Below are positions 26,427 through 34,713 of a stretch of DNA of 64,000 nt, one piece after another. The stretch lies in NCBI RefSeq assembly GCF_900209925.1, contig NZ_LT907978.1, positions 604,001 to 668,000 of the forward strand, written 5' to 3'. Each line of letters opens with the position of its first letter. The first letter of the stretch is position 1. A model generated the notes under the pieces. It was not told the origin of the DNA. It saw only the letters and a list, made by a program, of their open reading frames with translations, and searched no databases. The position numbers and the translations under genes were made by a program. The DNA comes from Anaerobutyricum hallii (GTDB taxonomy: Bacteria > Bacillota > Clostridia > Lachnospirales > Lachnospiraceae).

Positions 26427-27137
26427 ATGCTTGAATTACAAAATATCAGCTATATGGTTGATGATGATAAAGAGATTTTAAGAGATATTAATCTTGCATT
26501 TGATGAGAAGTTTGTTGCGATTACAGGACCAAACGGAAGTGGAAAGTCCACTCTTGCAAAGATTATCGCCGGCATCTTAAAACCAACATCCGGTAAGATT
26601 TTATTAGATGGTGAGGACATTACAGACCTGAATATTACAGAAAGGGCAAAGAAAGGGATTAGCTATGCTTTCCAGCAGCCTGTAAAGTTTAAAGGATTAA
26701 AAGTAAAAGATTTAATGAGCATTGCCTCTGGAAAGACATTAGATATTGCCGGAATCTGTGATATTCTTTCTCAGGTAGGATTATGTGCAAGAGATTATAT
26801 TAACAGAGAACTGAATGGCAGTCTTTCAGGCGGTGAGCTTAAACGTATAGAGATTGCTATGATCAAGGCGAGAGCAACAAAGCTTTCCGTATTCGATGAA
26901 CCAGAAGCAGGAATTGATCTGTGGAGCTTTAACAGCCTTATTCATGTATTTGAAGATCTTCATGAGAAGACAGACGGTACGATCCTGATCATTTCCCATC
27001 AGGAAAGAATTCTTGAAATTGCAGACAGAATCATTGTAATTAATGACGGACTTGTAGAAAAGAGTGGAAAAGGAGAAGAGGTTATTCCGGAACTCCTTTA
27101 CAAATCAAGTATGTGTCAGAAATTAAACAGAGATTAG
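26427..27137 (+). CDS. sufC: Fe-S cluster assembly ATPase SufC
   Basis: The 236-residue ABC ATPase has Walker A GPNGSGKST, the SufC-type signature LSGGELKR, Walker B LSVFDEPEAGIDLWS and an H-loop ISHQ. The EAGID after Walker B is typical of SufC rather than of importers. It lies 12 bp before a SufB/SufD-like scaffold gene. No sufS, sufU or sufD accompanies them here, which fits the minimal SUF-like (SMS) two-gene arrangement of Clostridia and archaea. The ATG follows GATAGGAGG. Confidence 0.93.
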   Translation: MLELQNISYMVDDDKEILRDINLAFDEKFVAITGPNGSGKSTLAKIIAGILKPTSGKILLDGEDITDLNITERAKKGISYAFQQPVKFKGLKVKDLMSIASGKTLDIAGICDILSQVGLCARDYINRELNGSLSGGELKRIEIAMIKARATKLSVFDEPEAGIDLWSFNSLIHVFEDLHEKTDGTILIISHQERILEIADRIIVINDGLVEKSGKGEEVIPELLYKSSMCQKLNRD

Positions 27138-27149
27138 GGGGACAGAATC

Positions 27150-28067
27150 ATGGATTTAATACAGAAAGAATTATTAGAAGAGATTGCAGATCTTCATGGA
27201 GTACCGGCTGGAGCATATAATATTCGTGCAAATGGAGCTGCTGCTGCAAGAAATACGACAGCGAACATTGATATTGTTTCTAAAGAAGATAAACCGGGAA
27301 TCGACATTATCATCAAGCCGGGAACAAAGAAGGAAAGCGTGCATATTCCGGTTGTAATCAGTCAGACAGGGCTTACCGACCTTGTTTATAATGATTTCCA
27401 TATTGGTGATGATTGTGATGTGACGATCGTAGCAGGCTGCGGAATTCATAACAGTGGTGACGGACTTTCACAGCATGATGGTATTCATGAATTTTTTGTT
27501 GGAAAGAATTCTAAGATTCGTTATGTGGAGAAGCATTATGGTAATGGTGACGGCAAAGGCGGTAAGGTGATGAATCCAAAGACGATCATTCATCTTGACG
27601 AGAATGCATATTTTTATATGGATACCGTACAGATTAAGGGAATTGACAGCACAATGCGTGAGACAGAAGCCGATTTAAAAGACGGAGCAAAGCTTGAGAT
27701 TTCCGAGAAGCTTATGACACATGGAGAGCAGAAAGCAGAAACACAGTTTGCAGTGGACTTAGACGGTGAGGGAAGCAGTGCGAACGTTGTATCCCGTTCC
27801 GTTGCACGTAATGATTCTTATCAGATGTTCCGCGCGAAGATCTCAGGTAATAATGCCTGTGCCGGACATAGCGAATGTGATGCGATCATCATGGATAACG
27901 CAAAGGTTCGTGCGATTCCTGAATTAGAGGCGAATAATCTGGATGCAGAACTGATCCATGAGGCAGCAATCGGTAAGATTGCAGGAGAACAGCTTATTAA
28001 ACTTATGACATTAGGACTGACAGAAGAAGAAGCAGAAGAAATGATCATTTCCGGATTCTTAAAATAG
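27150..28067 (+). CDS. sufB: SufB/SufD-like Fe-S scaffold protein
   Basis: The 305-residue protein has the SufBD beta-helix core, with HIGDDCDVTIVAGCGIHNSG, the motif KNSKIRYVEKHYG, NVVSRSVARNDS, and the C-terminal block HEAAIGKIAGEQLIKLMTLG ending with EEAEEMIISGF. It is much shorter than standard SufB (~460 aa) because the N-terminal region is reduced, as in the SMS systems. It should form a complex with SufC and assemble Fe-S clusters, needed here for the many Fe-S proteins. Paired with sufC. Confidence 0.9.
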   Translation: MDLIQKELLEEIADLHGVPAGAYNIRANGAAAARNTTANIDIVSKEDKPGIDIIIKPGTKKESVHIPVVISQTGLTDLVYNDFHIGDDCDVTIVAGCGIHNSGDGLSQHDGIHEFFVGKNSKIRYVEKHYGNGDGKGGKVMNPKTIIHLDENAYFYMDTVQIKGIDSTMRETEADLKDGAKLEISEKLMTHGEQKAETQFAVDLDGEGSSANVVSRSVARNDSYQMFRAKISGNNACAGHSECDAIIMDNAKVRAIPELEANNLDAELIHEAAIGKIAGEQLIKLMTLGLTEEEAEEMIISGFLK

Positions 28068-28211
28068 TGATATACTAAACCGTATAATATACAGTCGTTT
28101 GTGAATGAAGTGTAACATTGCGGAAACTTGAGTACAACTGGCGGAATTTAACCCCAAAAGCAAGTATCGAAAGATTCTGAGACTATATAAGAATACTAAG
28201 GGGGACTTTTT

Positions 28212-28484
28212 ATGAGACAATGTATGGATATGGATAATTTACATAAAAGATTAAAAAGAGTAGAGGGGCAGATCAAGGCAATTGACCGTATGATCGAGCA
28301 GGATGTTCCATGCGAGGATATTATTATACAGATTAATGCAGCGAAAACTGCCCTGCATAAGATTGGGCAGGTAGTATTAGAAGGGCATTTAAATCATTGT
28401 GTAAAAGACGGAATTGCACATGGCGATGCAGAGAAAACGATCGCAGATTTTGCAAAGGCTGTAGAATATTTTTCAAGATTATAA
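28212..28484 (+). CDS. csoR: CsoR-family copper-sensing repressor
   Basis: The 90-residue, all-helical DUF156 protein (LKRVEGQIKAIDRMIEQD) has Cys34, His59 and Cys63. This matches the spacing of the C-H-C copper(I) site of CsoR (C36-H61-C65 in Mycobacterium tuberculosis). CsoR leaves its operator when it binds Cu(I). No copper exporter lies beside it; the nearest candidate target is the HMA-cupredoxin gene at 2382, far away. A terminator follows. Confidence 0.85.
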   Translation: MRQCMDMDNLHKRLKRVEGQIKAIDRMIEQDVPCEDIIIQINAAKTALHKIGQVVLEGHLNHCVKDGIAHGDAEKTIADFAKAVEYFSRL

Positions 28485-28508
28485 AACGGATGAATCAATG
28501 AAATAAAG

Positions 28509-28546
28509 AGGACATAGAATTTTTTTAGAATTTTATGTCCTTTTTT
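28509..28546 (+). terminator. Terminator after csoR
   Basis: AGGACATA (28509-28516) pairs with TATGTCCT (28534-28541), followed by T5. Confidence 0.85.
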
Positions 28547-28707
28547 GTTATAAAAAGTGCAAAACAAAATAGCTACAGGATGGATATTTTTATTGCTACA
28601 AAAATAAAATCAACTTATAATATAAGAATATATTTTCGGAATTTTATAAGCGGATAAGATCAGGCTGGGAAATATCCGAATCAGATGAGAAAATGTGAGG
28701 TGTTAAT

Positions 28708-28914
28708 ATGAGCAGAACAGACGAAGAAATCAAAAGATATGAAACGAAGATGAAGTCTTGTACGACAATGACAGATTTACTGGTAGCGATGTCTTCCTGG
28801 CAGAGCTATGCACAAAGTCATAATTTAAGCACAGAAGAAAAGCGAATGGTAGATGAAGCGTATCTGAAGGCGGAAGAAAGACTGATTACTGCGGTAAAGC
28901 CAAGTTTATGGTAA
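28708..28914 (+). CDS. Small hypothetical protein, 68 aa
   Basis: The start follows GTGAGGTG with good spacing. The predicted protein is charged and helical (TDEEIKRYETKMKSCTTMTD), with no membrane segment. I do not recognise a named family, but it looks coding by ribosome-binding site, codon texture and a clean stop. A palindromic element begins about 60 bp downstream. Confidence 0.55.
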   Translation: MSRTDEEIKRYETKMKSCTTMTDLLVAMSSWQSYAQSHNLSTEEKRMVDEAYLKAEERLITAVKPSLW

Positions 28915-28973
28915 GTTTTTGATTATAGATCTGCAGGAATATAAGTTTGCAGTGATAGCTGCATTGATAAAAG

Positions 28974-29160
28974 ATTCAAGTCGAGCAGCCGCGAGACTTG
29001 GCGCGTGATTCTGGTCAGCGTAAGCTGACATATTCTTTACAGAATCACTGCGCATCCTCGCGGAGCGTTTATCTCAGTCGGAGATTGGACTCCCACTGAG
29101 ACAAATTTGCTGTCACTCACCACCTGAAAGAGGTGGGAGTCTTCTCGACTGAGATAAACA
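28974..29160. repeat. Palindromic (IS200/IS605-end-like) element, long form
   Basis: The element starts ATTCAAGTCGAGCAG and ends with CACCACCTGAAAGAGGTGGG, then AGTCTTCTCGACTGAGATAA. Terminal AAGTCGAG/CTCGACTG is an inverted repeat, and several internal hairpins are visible (CACCACCT/AGGTGGGAG; CGCGAG...CTCGCG). A deletion-short version with the same ends lies at 61624-61693. The hairpins resemble IS200/IS605 ends, but no transposase is present, so it is probably a non-autonomous relic. Confidence 0.6.
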
Positions 29161-29183
29161 GATTGCTAGTGGAGGGAGACAAA

Positions 29184-29732
29184 ATGAACGGAACGAAAGG
29201 AAAAATGGCAGAGGCATTTAAGGAGCTTGTGTGTAAGAAGTCATTTCAGAAGATTACGATAAGCGATATCGCAAAAGAGAGCGCCATGACCAGAGAAAAC
29301 TTTTATTATCATTTCCGGGATAAATATGACATCATGCACTGGATTTTTGAACAGGAGATCGTAGAAAAACTTCCGTCAGAAGAGGAATCGTTTGAAATAT
29401 GGTTTCATACATTATTTATAAACACATGTGAGGATTACAAATATTACAGAAAGTTGATAAAGAATCTGAGTGTAGAGGAAGTACGCAGTGACTTATACAA
29501 ACTATTTGAACACAGAGTACGTCTTATGATCGAAGAGTGTCTGGACGATTCCGTCTGGAATCTACGTAAGGAGAAGGAAGATTTTACAGTAACATTTTTT
29601 ACGGAGGCTTTTCTTGGATTTTATATCAATTACATCAGGGAGCATGAGGAAATCAATCTTCAGTTACTCCAAATGGAAATAAAGTTTCTCTTTGATAAAT
29701 TTCTTTCAACCGTAAGAATTACGAAAGAGTAA
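29184..29732 (+). CDS. TetR/AcrR family regulator (DhaS-like)
   Basis: The 182-residue protein has an N-terminal helix-turn-helix (FQKITISDIAKESAMTRENF, then YYHFRDKYDIMHWIFEQE). The latter is typical of the branch that includes DhaS-type regulators of dihydroxyacetone kinase genes. I use ATG 29184 after GGAGGGAG; the longer frame from 29133 starts inside a repeat. The next gene downstream on the same strand is an aquaglyceroporin, so control of glycerol uptake is plausible but inferred. Confidence 0.82.
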   Translation: MNGTKGKMAEAFKELVCKKSFQKITISDIAKESAMTRENFYYHFRDKYDIMHWIFEQEIVEKLPSEEESFEIWFHTLFINTCEDYKYYRKLIKNLSVEEVRSDLYKLFEHRVRLMIEECLDDSVWNLRKEKEDFTVTFFTEAFLGFYINYIREHEEINLQLLQMEIKFLFDKFLSTVRITKE

Positions 29733-29982
29733 GTAACCGAGCAAGAAACATAATAATTAGATAAAATATCTAAAAGAAAGATAGGAATAATTACTGAAAT
29801 AGTGCAAAATAGCCCATGAAAATGGAATTGTAAGGTAAAAAAACGAAAAAATATCGTAAGAAATATGACAGATTCTCACATAATTCTTACAATGTAAAAA
29901 GACAAATACCCCTATAAGTGTTATATTTAAATCAGCACTAGTGTACTTAATTGGAAACATTAATTGAATAGGAGGAATTAAT

Positions 29983-30708
29983 ATGACTAACGTAATTATT
30001 GGTGAATTTGTCGGAACCATTTTACTTGTATTATTAGGTGATGGTGTTTGTGCCAACGTTACACTGAACAATTCTGGATTTAAAGCAGCAGGCGCTCTGT
30101 TTATAGCACTTGGCTGGGGTCTTGCAGTTTGTCTCCCAGCAGCAGCATTCAGCGGCATCTGTCCAGCATCTTATAACCCTGCACTGACAATCGCTTTGTT
30201 CGCAGACGGAACATTAGCAGCAGCAGATGGCTACACAATCGCAGTTATTATCGAAATGATTATCGCTGAGATGGCTGGTGGTTTCATCGGTGCAGTATTA
30301 GTATGGGTAGCATTTAAACCTCAGTTTGATGCATCTTCAGATTTAGGTGATAGCCTTAGAGGTATATTCTGTACAGCTCCTGGCGTAAGAAATATCCCTT
30401 ACAACATTCTTCAGGAAGCAATTGCAACATTCTGGTTAGTATTCGCTATTAAAGCAGCTTGTGGCGCATTTGATCTTGGAACATTTGGTGTATTCTTAGT
30501 AATCGTTTCTTGTGGTACATCTTTTGGTGGTCTTACAGGATACGCTCTGAACGCAGCCAGAGATACAGCTCCTCGTTTAGCATTCTCTATCTTACCTATT
30601 AAGGGTAAAGGTGATGCTGACTGGGCTTACGGTTTAACAGCTCCATTAATCGGACCTGTAATCGGTGCATTAGTAGCTGTAGCTCTTTACGCTGCATTAC
30701 CATTATAG
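29983..30708 (+). CDS. MIP family channel (GlpF-like aquaglyceroporin) with altered second NPA
   Basis: The 241-residue membrane protein has six transmembrane segments and the two half-helix loops of the MIP family. The first motif is YNPA (in PASYNPALTIA), replacing the usual HLNPA context. The second is NAARD (ALNAARDTAPR) instead of NPARD. The Asp/Arg of the selectivity region (D and R of ARDTAPR) is kept, which fits a glycerol-type channel. It would conduct glycerol or other small neutral solutes. The gene has a strong AGGAGG site and is transcribed alone between a TetR gene and a terminator. Confidence 0.9.
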   Translation: MTNVIIGEFVGTILLVLLGDGVCANVTLNNSGFKAAGALFIALGWGLAVCLPAAAFSGICPASYNPALTIALFADGTLAAADGYTIAVIIEMIIAEMAGGFIGAVLVWVAFKPQFDASSDLGDSLRGIFCTAPGVRNIPYNILQEAIATFWLVFAIKAACGAFDLGTFGVFLVIVSCGTSFGGLTGYALNAARDTAPRLAFSILPIKGKGDADWAYGLTAPLIGPVIGALVAVALYAALPL

Positions 30709-30784
30709 AATATAATAATAGTAATTTAGTTTACTACATAATGAATAATAAAAACAGGGCTGTCGGAAAATAGATAGTTCCAAA

Positions 30785-30832
30785 CAGGGGCAGATTTGAT
30801 TCATGTGAGTCAGATCTGCCCCTGGAATTTTT
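30785..30832 (+). terminator. Terminator after the MIP channel gene
   Basis: CAGGGGCAGAT (30785-30795) pairs with ATCTGCCCCTG (30814-30824), followed by a T-rich stretch. The stem is strong and can serve both strands. Confidence 0.8.
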
Positions 30833-30835
30833 CCA

Positions 30836-30870
30836 TAAAAAGAAAAAAGATGGCTAACGACAACCATCTT
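30836..30870 (-). terminator. Terminator for cbiZ
   Basis: AAGATGG and CCATCTT (30847-30853 and 30864-30870) form the stem. On the minus strand the stem is followed by a T-rich run (complement of 30836-30846). Confidence 0.65.
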
Positions 30871-30903
30871 CTCTTTGGTGGAACAGTATCTTATGGTAGT
30901 GTC

Positions 30904-31995
30904 TTATTTTTGCTTTGGACGAACAGATTCATGATAGATTCGTTCTGCTATTGCAAGAATGTAATTTTGTACGATATTTTCACTTCCATAATCAGGATTC
31001 GGATGTAAATCAGCAAGCTTTAATAAGTTGCCGGCGGCAATCCGACATTCAGCAAAGGAGAGAAGCCCCCAGCTTAGCTGATCGAGTAAATGTGCATAAA
31101 GTGAAGAATATGTTACAAGACGGTCTTCTGTTCTGATATGGTCAAGTATTTCGGTAAATTCCGCTCGGATCAGATTACGATAGGTCTCTTTGTAACAGTC
31201 CCATAATGCATCTTCAGACACTCCGAAACGTTCCATACGTCGAATAATATCATGCTGTGAGTGTGTAGTGATTCCCTGCTGGAGCCTGAGTGCTTCTTTG
31301 ATAGAGGTAATTACAGTACGTCCAATTAATTCTCCAAGCTTACTGTGCTTTCCGGCATTCGTAAGATGAGTGTTTGATTCGGCATTCGCTATAATGATGA
31401 CACCGTCTGTACCGGTTCCGGTAGCAATTCCGCAGGAATATCGGCTGGAAATTAAAAGCTCCTGCATAGCAGCAGCCTTCGCTTCTGCACAGGAGACGAG
31501 AGCAGAAGCCATCGCTTCTTTTTTCAGATCGGCATTAATGTAAAGAAGAATATTGATGGTGCCGGTTGGAGTAGTATCGTCAAAGGAACTTTCTGACTTT
31601 TCATGCCAGGAAGCCGGATCTCCGATACGACCTCCGTTACTTCGTACACCTGCAGTAGTAATAGCTGTGACGGAAAAGTCTTCATAGGAGAGTGTAGAAA
31701 TAGCAGCGTTCTCCATGCTTGCAGCAGTCAGAAGACCGGAACAGGCAGAAGAATCAAGTCCTAAGTCTTCCTCTGCCAAAATATCCATGTGCTCCCGATA
31801 AGTATCTGCCCGAAGTTTAATCCCCATACCGGAACCGGGATTGGCATCATTATTAAAAACAGCAGATAAATCTGTTGTAAATCCTCCATTATTTGGACCG
31901 GTACTCAGGACATTTCGTTGTCCTTTAAAAAGAATAACAATAGACTTCTTGTATTTATGTATGGTATCTCCATTTGGAAATTCATAAAGTTTCAA
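30904..31995 (-). CDS. cbiZ: Adenosylcobinamide amidohydrolase CbiZ
   Basis: The first ~235 residues match the CbiZ domain: LSTGPNNGGF at the N-terminus, AITTAGVRSNGGRIGDPA, GTINILLYINADL, AEAKAAAMQELL and ATGTGTDGVIII. CbiZ cleaves adenosylcobinamide-type corrinoids to adenosylcobyric acid so that B12 can be rebuilt with the cell's own lower ligand. The C-terminal ~120 residues form a helical extension I do not recognise. The TTG start at 31995 follows AAAGGAGG. Together with the cobalamin riboswitch at 15745 it indicates corrinoid salvage. The gene is alone and ends in its own terminator. Confidence 0.88.
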   Translation of the reverse strand: MKLYEFPNGDTIHKYKKSIVILFKGQRNVLSTGPNNGGFTTDLSAVFNNDANPGSGMGIKLRADTYREHMDILAEEDLGLDSSACSGLLTAASMENAAISTLSYEDFSVTAITTAGVRSNGGRIGDPASWHEKSESSFDDTTPTGTINILLYINADLKKEAMASALVSCAEAKAAAMQELLISSRYSCGIATGTGTDGVIIIANAESNTHLTNAGKHSKLGELIGRTVITSIKEALRLQQGITTHSQHDIIRRMERFGVSEDALWDCYKETYRNLIRAEFTEILDHIRTEDRLVTYSSLYAHLLDQLSWGLLSFAECRIAAGNLLKLADLHPNPDYGSENIVQNYILAIAERIYHESVRPKQK

Positions 31996-32089
31996 AATAA
32001 TGCCTCCTTTTTAGCTTTCTGGTGCCTCGAAGCTTCTATCTAATGTAATAATACATTCCATAAGGAATGCGGCTGGTAATTGCATGACC

Positions 32090-32221
32090 TTAGAGAACAA
32101 ATACAACCGTGGGACACACGGGGATGGCTCGCATATGCTTAGCACAGTAGTGCTATCGAACGAGAACCAAACTTGCCGAGGTTGGGAAGCCCCACACCTC
32201 TACGGGTGGGGAGGATGTCAC
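32090..32221. mobile_element. IS200/IS605-type end relic (omega-RNA-like)
   Basis: The segment contains several small stems and ends with AGCCCCACACCTCTACGGGT followed by GGGGAGGATGTCAC. This hairpin-plus-GATGTCAC tail resembles the 3' end of IS605/TnpB elements, where the omega-RNA scaffold lies. No tnpA or tnpB is present. The stop codon of the zinc-ribbon gene on the minus strand falls within its last bases, so the element may have clipped that gene. Confidence 0.45.
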
Positions 32222-32571
32222 CCTAAGTATTTGGCTAAAAATACAACAACGATTAAAATAACCGTTAGAAAAAACATAGTGTTCATTGGAACATTGAGAC
32301 GTGGGAGTCCACCCTGGTCCGGACGTATTTCAAAATTGTTTCGGTTTTCCCATGCTTCTTCTAAACGCTCTTCCTTTGTCTGGTTCTTCCAGCGTTCCAT
32401 ATTTTCTTTGCTTGTTTCTTCAAAGAGAGCAGAATCGCTTTTTAATCCAAGCGCAGCCCGGTCTCTCGAAGATAATGTTTCATCTTTTCGAATATCGTAC
32501 CCACATACGGGGCATATTTTTTCATCAAATGGATAAACTTTACCACATTTACGGCATTTAATCGTTGTCAT
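32218..32571 (-). CDS. Zinc-ribbon protein with C-terminal membrane anchor
   Basis: The 117-residue protein starts with a zinc ribbon (CRKCGKVYPFDEKICPVCG, two CxxC pairs, residues ~6-24). It continues with a charged helical middle and ends in one membrane segment (residues ~97-115). It is a tail-anchored small protein of unknown role, common in Lachnospiraceae. Its TGA (32218-32220) lies in the last bases of an IS605-like relic, so the natural C-terminus may have been slightly longer. Confidence 0.65.
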   Translation of the reverse strand: MTTIKCRKCGKVYPFDEKICPVCGYDIRKDETLSSRDRAALGLKSDSALFEETSKENMERWKNQTKEERLEEAWENRNNFEIRPDQGGLPRLNVPMNTMFFLTVILIVVVFLAKYLG

Positions 32572-32624
32572 ATAGAACCACCTCTTTTTTTAAATTATTA
32601 GAATTATAACACGCTTATTATAAC

Positions 32625-32731
32625 TTGACAAGAATACGGAAAATGGCTTATCATATAAAGATAAAGTAACTGTTTGAGAGAATGAGACAGTTAATGTACT
32701 CTCGGAACATTTTTGTACTTCGAGAATACAT
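32625..32731 (+). promoter_or_regulatory. Promoter and 5'-UTR hairpin, copy 3
   Basis: TTGACA (32625-32630) and TATCAT (32649-32654) are 18 bp apart. ATGTACTCTCGGAA pairs with TTCGAGAATACAT (32694-32731) in the leader, ending 23 nt before the start at 32754. The blocks and position match the hairpins at 21448 and 26352. Confidence 0.55.
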
Positions 32732-32753
32732 ATTAGAATCAGGAGGAAGAATA

Positions 32754-32945
32754 ATGACAGTTGAGATGTGGATGGGGCTTGGAATTGTTGTTGCAATCAT
32801 CGGCTTTGTTATGTGGCGTGTAGGCTTGAGTATGCAGGCAAAGAGAAATCGAAACGCAGGTATGGTTACTATGATAGCGTGGTTACTTCTCATGGTTGGA
32901 GTAATGACCGCCTTTTCATTCTTTAGAGTAAAGTATTTAAGCTGA
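32754..32945 (+). CDS. Small two-pass membrane protein, 63 aa
   Basis: ATG 32754 follows CAGGAGGAAG. The protein has two hydrophobic segments (residues ~6-24 and ~38-56) separated by a basic loop (MQAKRNRNAG). The function is unknown. It is preceded by a promoter and a hairpin leader that recurs in this window, and is followed 39 bp later by an Rrf2 regulator. Confidence 0.65.
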   Translation: MTVEMWMGLGIVVAIIGFVMWRVGLSMQAKRNRNAGMVTMIAWLLLMVGVMTAFSFFRVKYLS

Positions 32946-32984
32946 TAAGTGGATAATATAGTAAAAGAGAAATAGGAGAGCATT

Positions 32985-33425
32985 ATGAGGATTTCAACAA
33001 AAGGTAGATATGCTCTTCGTTTAATGCTTGATATTGCTATGAATGATGCAGAAGGGAAGCCAGTGAGAGTGAAAGATATTGCCAAACGGCAGGAAGTGTC
33101 CGGGAAGTATCTGGAGCAGATTGTTTCGGTACTGACCAAGGCAGGATATTTGAGAAGTATTCGTGGCCCTCAGGGTGGATATCTCCTCACAAAGCATCCG
33201 GATGAGTATACGGTAGGTATGATTCTGCGAATTACAGAAGGCAGTATGGAGCCGGTTCCTTGTCTGGAAGAAGGAAGTGAAGTTTGCGAAAGAATGGAAG
33301 AATGCATAACGATTCCTCTCTGGAGAAAGCTGAACGAGGCAATCAGCGGGGTGCTTGACCATACGACATTAGCTGATTTGATTGAATGGCATTATGCGAA
33401 GAATGGAAATGATTATGTGATTTAA
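32985..33425 (+). CDS. Rrf2-family transcriptional regulator (IscR-like)
   Basis: The 146-residue regulator has the Rrf2 N-terminus MRISTKGRYALRLMLDIA, a winged helix with VSGKYLEQIVSVLTKAGYL and RGPQGGYLL. A three-Cys loop (PCLEEGSEVCERMEEC, residues ~88-103) probably binds an Fe-S cluster. Such proteins sense iron-sulfur status or redox/NO. Targets could include the suf genes 6 kb away; this is inference. The gene ends in a terminator at 33428. Confidence 0.88.
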   Translation: MRISTKGRYALRLMLDIAMNDAEGKPVRVKDIAKRQEVSGKYLEQIVSVLTKAGYLRSIRGPQGGYLLTKHPDEYTVGMILRITEGSMEPVPCLEEGSEVCERMEECITIPLWRKLNEAISGVLDHTTLADLIEWHYAKNGNDYVI

Positions 33426-33427
33426 AA

Positions 33428-33472
33428 AAAGCTTCTGGAATTATAGAAGAGTATGATTTCAGAAGCTTTTTT
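33428..33472 (+). terminator. Terminator after the Rrf2 gene
   Basis: AAAGCTTCTG pairs with CAGAAGCTTT, followed by further T residues. Confidence 0.8.
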
Positions 33473-33588
33473 CTATAAAGAAGAACAGAATGAGTTTTTA
33501 CAAAACAGGAAAGTAAGCAGGAATCTGACGAAGAATATCGAGGTGTTCTTGAAATTGACATTTTTGTATTTTGGAAGGGAAGGATAAA

Positions 33589-34521
33589 ATGATAGGACAG
33601 TATACAACACAACAGTGGCTTTTATATTTTTATGTGTATTGTTTTCTTGGGTGGATTTTTGAATCCTGCTATGTATCATTTAGAAAAAAACAGTGGGTAA
33701 ACAGAGGATTTCTCCATGGACCGTTTTTACCTATTTACGGAAGTGGAGCAGTGATGATGCTCTTTGTGTCAGAACCATTTAAAGATAATCTGATACTCAC
33801 CTATTTTGCAGGTGTGGTGGGTGCAACGCTGCTGGAGCTGGTAACCGGAGCAGCAATGGAAGCATTGCTTAAAGTAAGATACTGGGATTATTCCAACCAA
33901 AAGTTTAATTACAAAGGATATATCTGTCTGTCCTCTTCGGTTGCCTGGGGATTTTTGACGATATTGATGAACGAAGTATTCCATCCGGCAATCTTACACG
34001 TGCTTGCCGTCGTGCCAAAGATGACAGATGAAATCTTTGTGTGGGTAGTAAGTGCAGGTCTTGCGGTCGATCTGTGTATTTCTGTACGTGATGCAATTGA
34101 TCTTAGAAATATTCTTGTTGGAATGGAAAATGTACGAAAAGAAGTGGTTATATTAAGAAAGAGAGCAGATGTTGTTATCGCTGTTCTTGATCAGGAGTGG
34201 AGAGAATATGTTAAGAACCATCCGGCAGTAGAGCGTATGGATGAAATAGGAAAAGAAATAGAACTGCGTCTGGCTAAGATGAGAGAAATGGCAGAGCTTC
34301 CAAGGCTTCCAGAACATCAGAAACTCGAAATGCTTGATATGAAAGAAAGAATCGGAAAGTTAAAAGAACGTAATTTCCGCCTGAAAAGAAAGGGAACCGG
34401 CAATGTCCGAATGCTTATTAAAGGAAACCCTACTATGGTCTCTCCAAAGTATACGGATGCCTTTAATCAGTTAAAAGGATACTTAGCGGATTTTGAAGAA
34501 AAAAGAAAAGGGAAAAAATAA
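33589..34521 (+). CDS. Putative ABC transporter permease, CmpB (PF06541-like) family
   Basis: The 310-residue protein begins with five to six membrane segments containing FYVYCFLGWIFESCYVSFRK, NRGFLHGPFLPIYGSGAV and LLELVTGAAMEALL, motifs of the CmpB type-IV permease-like family. A charged, coiled-coil-like C-terminal third (residues ~190-305, rich in E, K and R) lies in the cytoplasm. No ATPase partner is adjacent, so a transport role is unproven. ATG 33589 follows GGAAGGGAAGGA. Confidence 0.7.
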   Translation: MIGQYTTQQWLLYFYVYCFLGWIFESCYVSFRKKQWVNRGFLHGPFLPIYGSGAVMMLFVSEPFKDNLILTYFAGVVGATLLELVTGAAMEALLKVRYWDYSNQKFNYKGYICLSSSVAWGFLTILMNEVFHPAILHVLAVVPKMTDEIFVWVVSAGLAVDLCISVRDAIDLRNILVGMENVRKEVVILRKRADVVIAVLDQEWREYVKNHPAVERMDEIGKEIELRLAKMREMAELPRLPEHQKLEMLDMKERIGKLKERNFRLKRKGTGNVRMLIKGNPTMVSPKYTDAFNQLKGYLADFEEKRKGKK

Positions 34522-34713
34522 CAATTTTTTTAAGATATTGTGAAGAGTGGGAAAATACATTGACTTATTAAGAAAGTTGCGTTACATTTTTAAGATAATA
34601 AATTGTGCAGGCATCTGTATTATTTATACAGTTTATACATCATGACGCGCATCTCGCAGCAAAAATGTCAGGACATTCCTGAATATATAGCAATCGGGCA
34701 AAAAGGTGATATT

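Noticed and set aside
32084-32561. Plus-strand ORFs over the IS605 relic and zinc-ribbon gene
   Set aside because: They lack ribosome-binding sites and overlap a better minus-strand gene with a zinc ribbon and membrane anchor.
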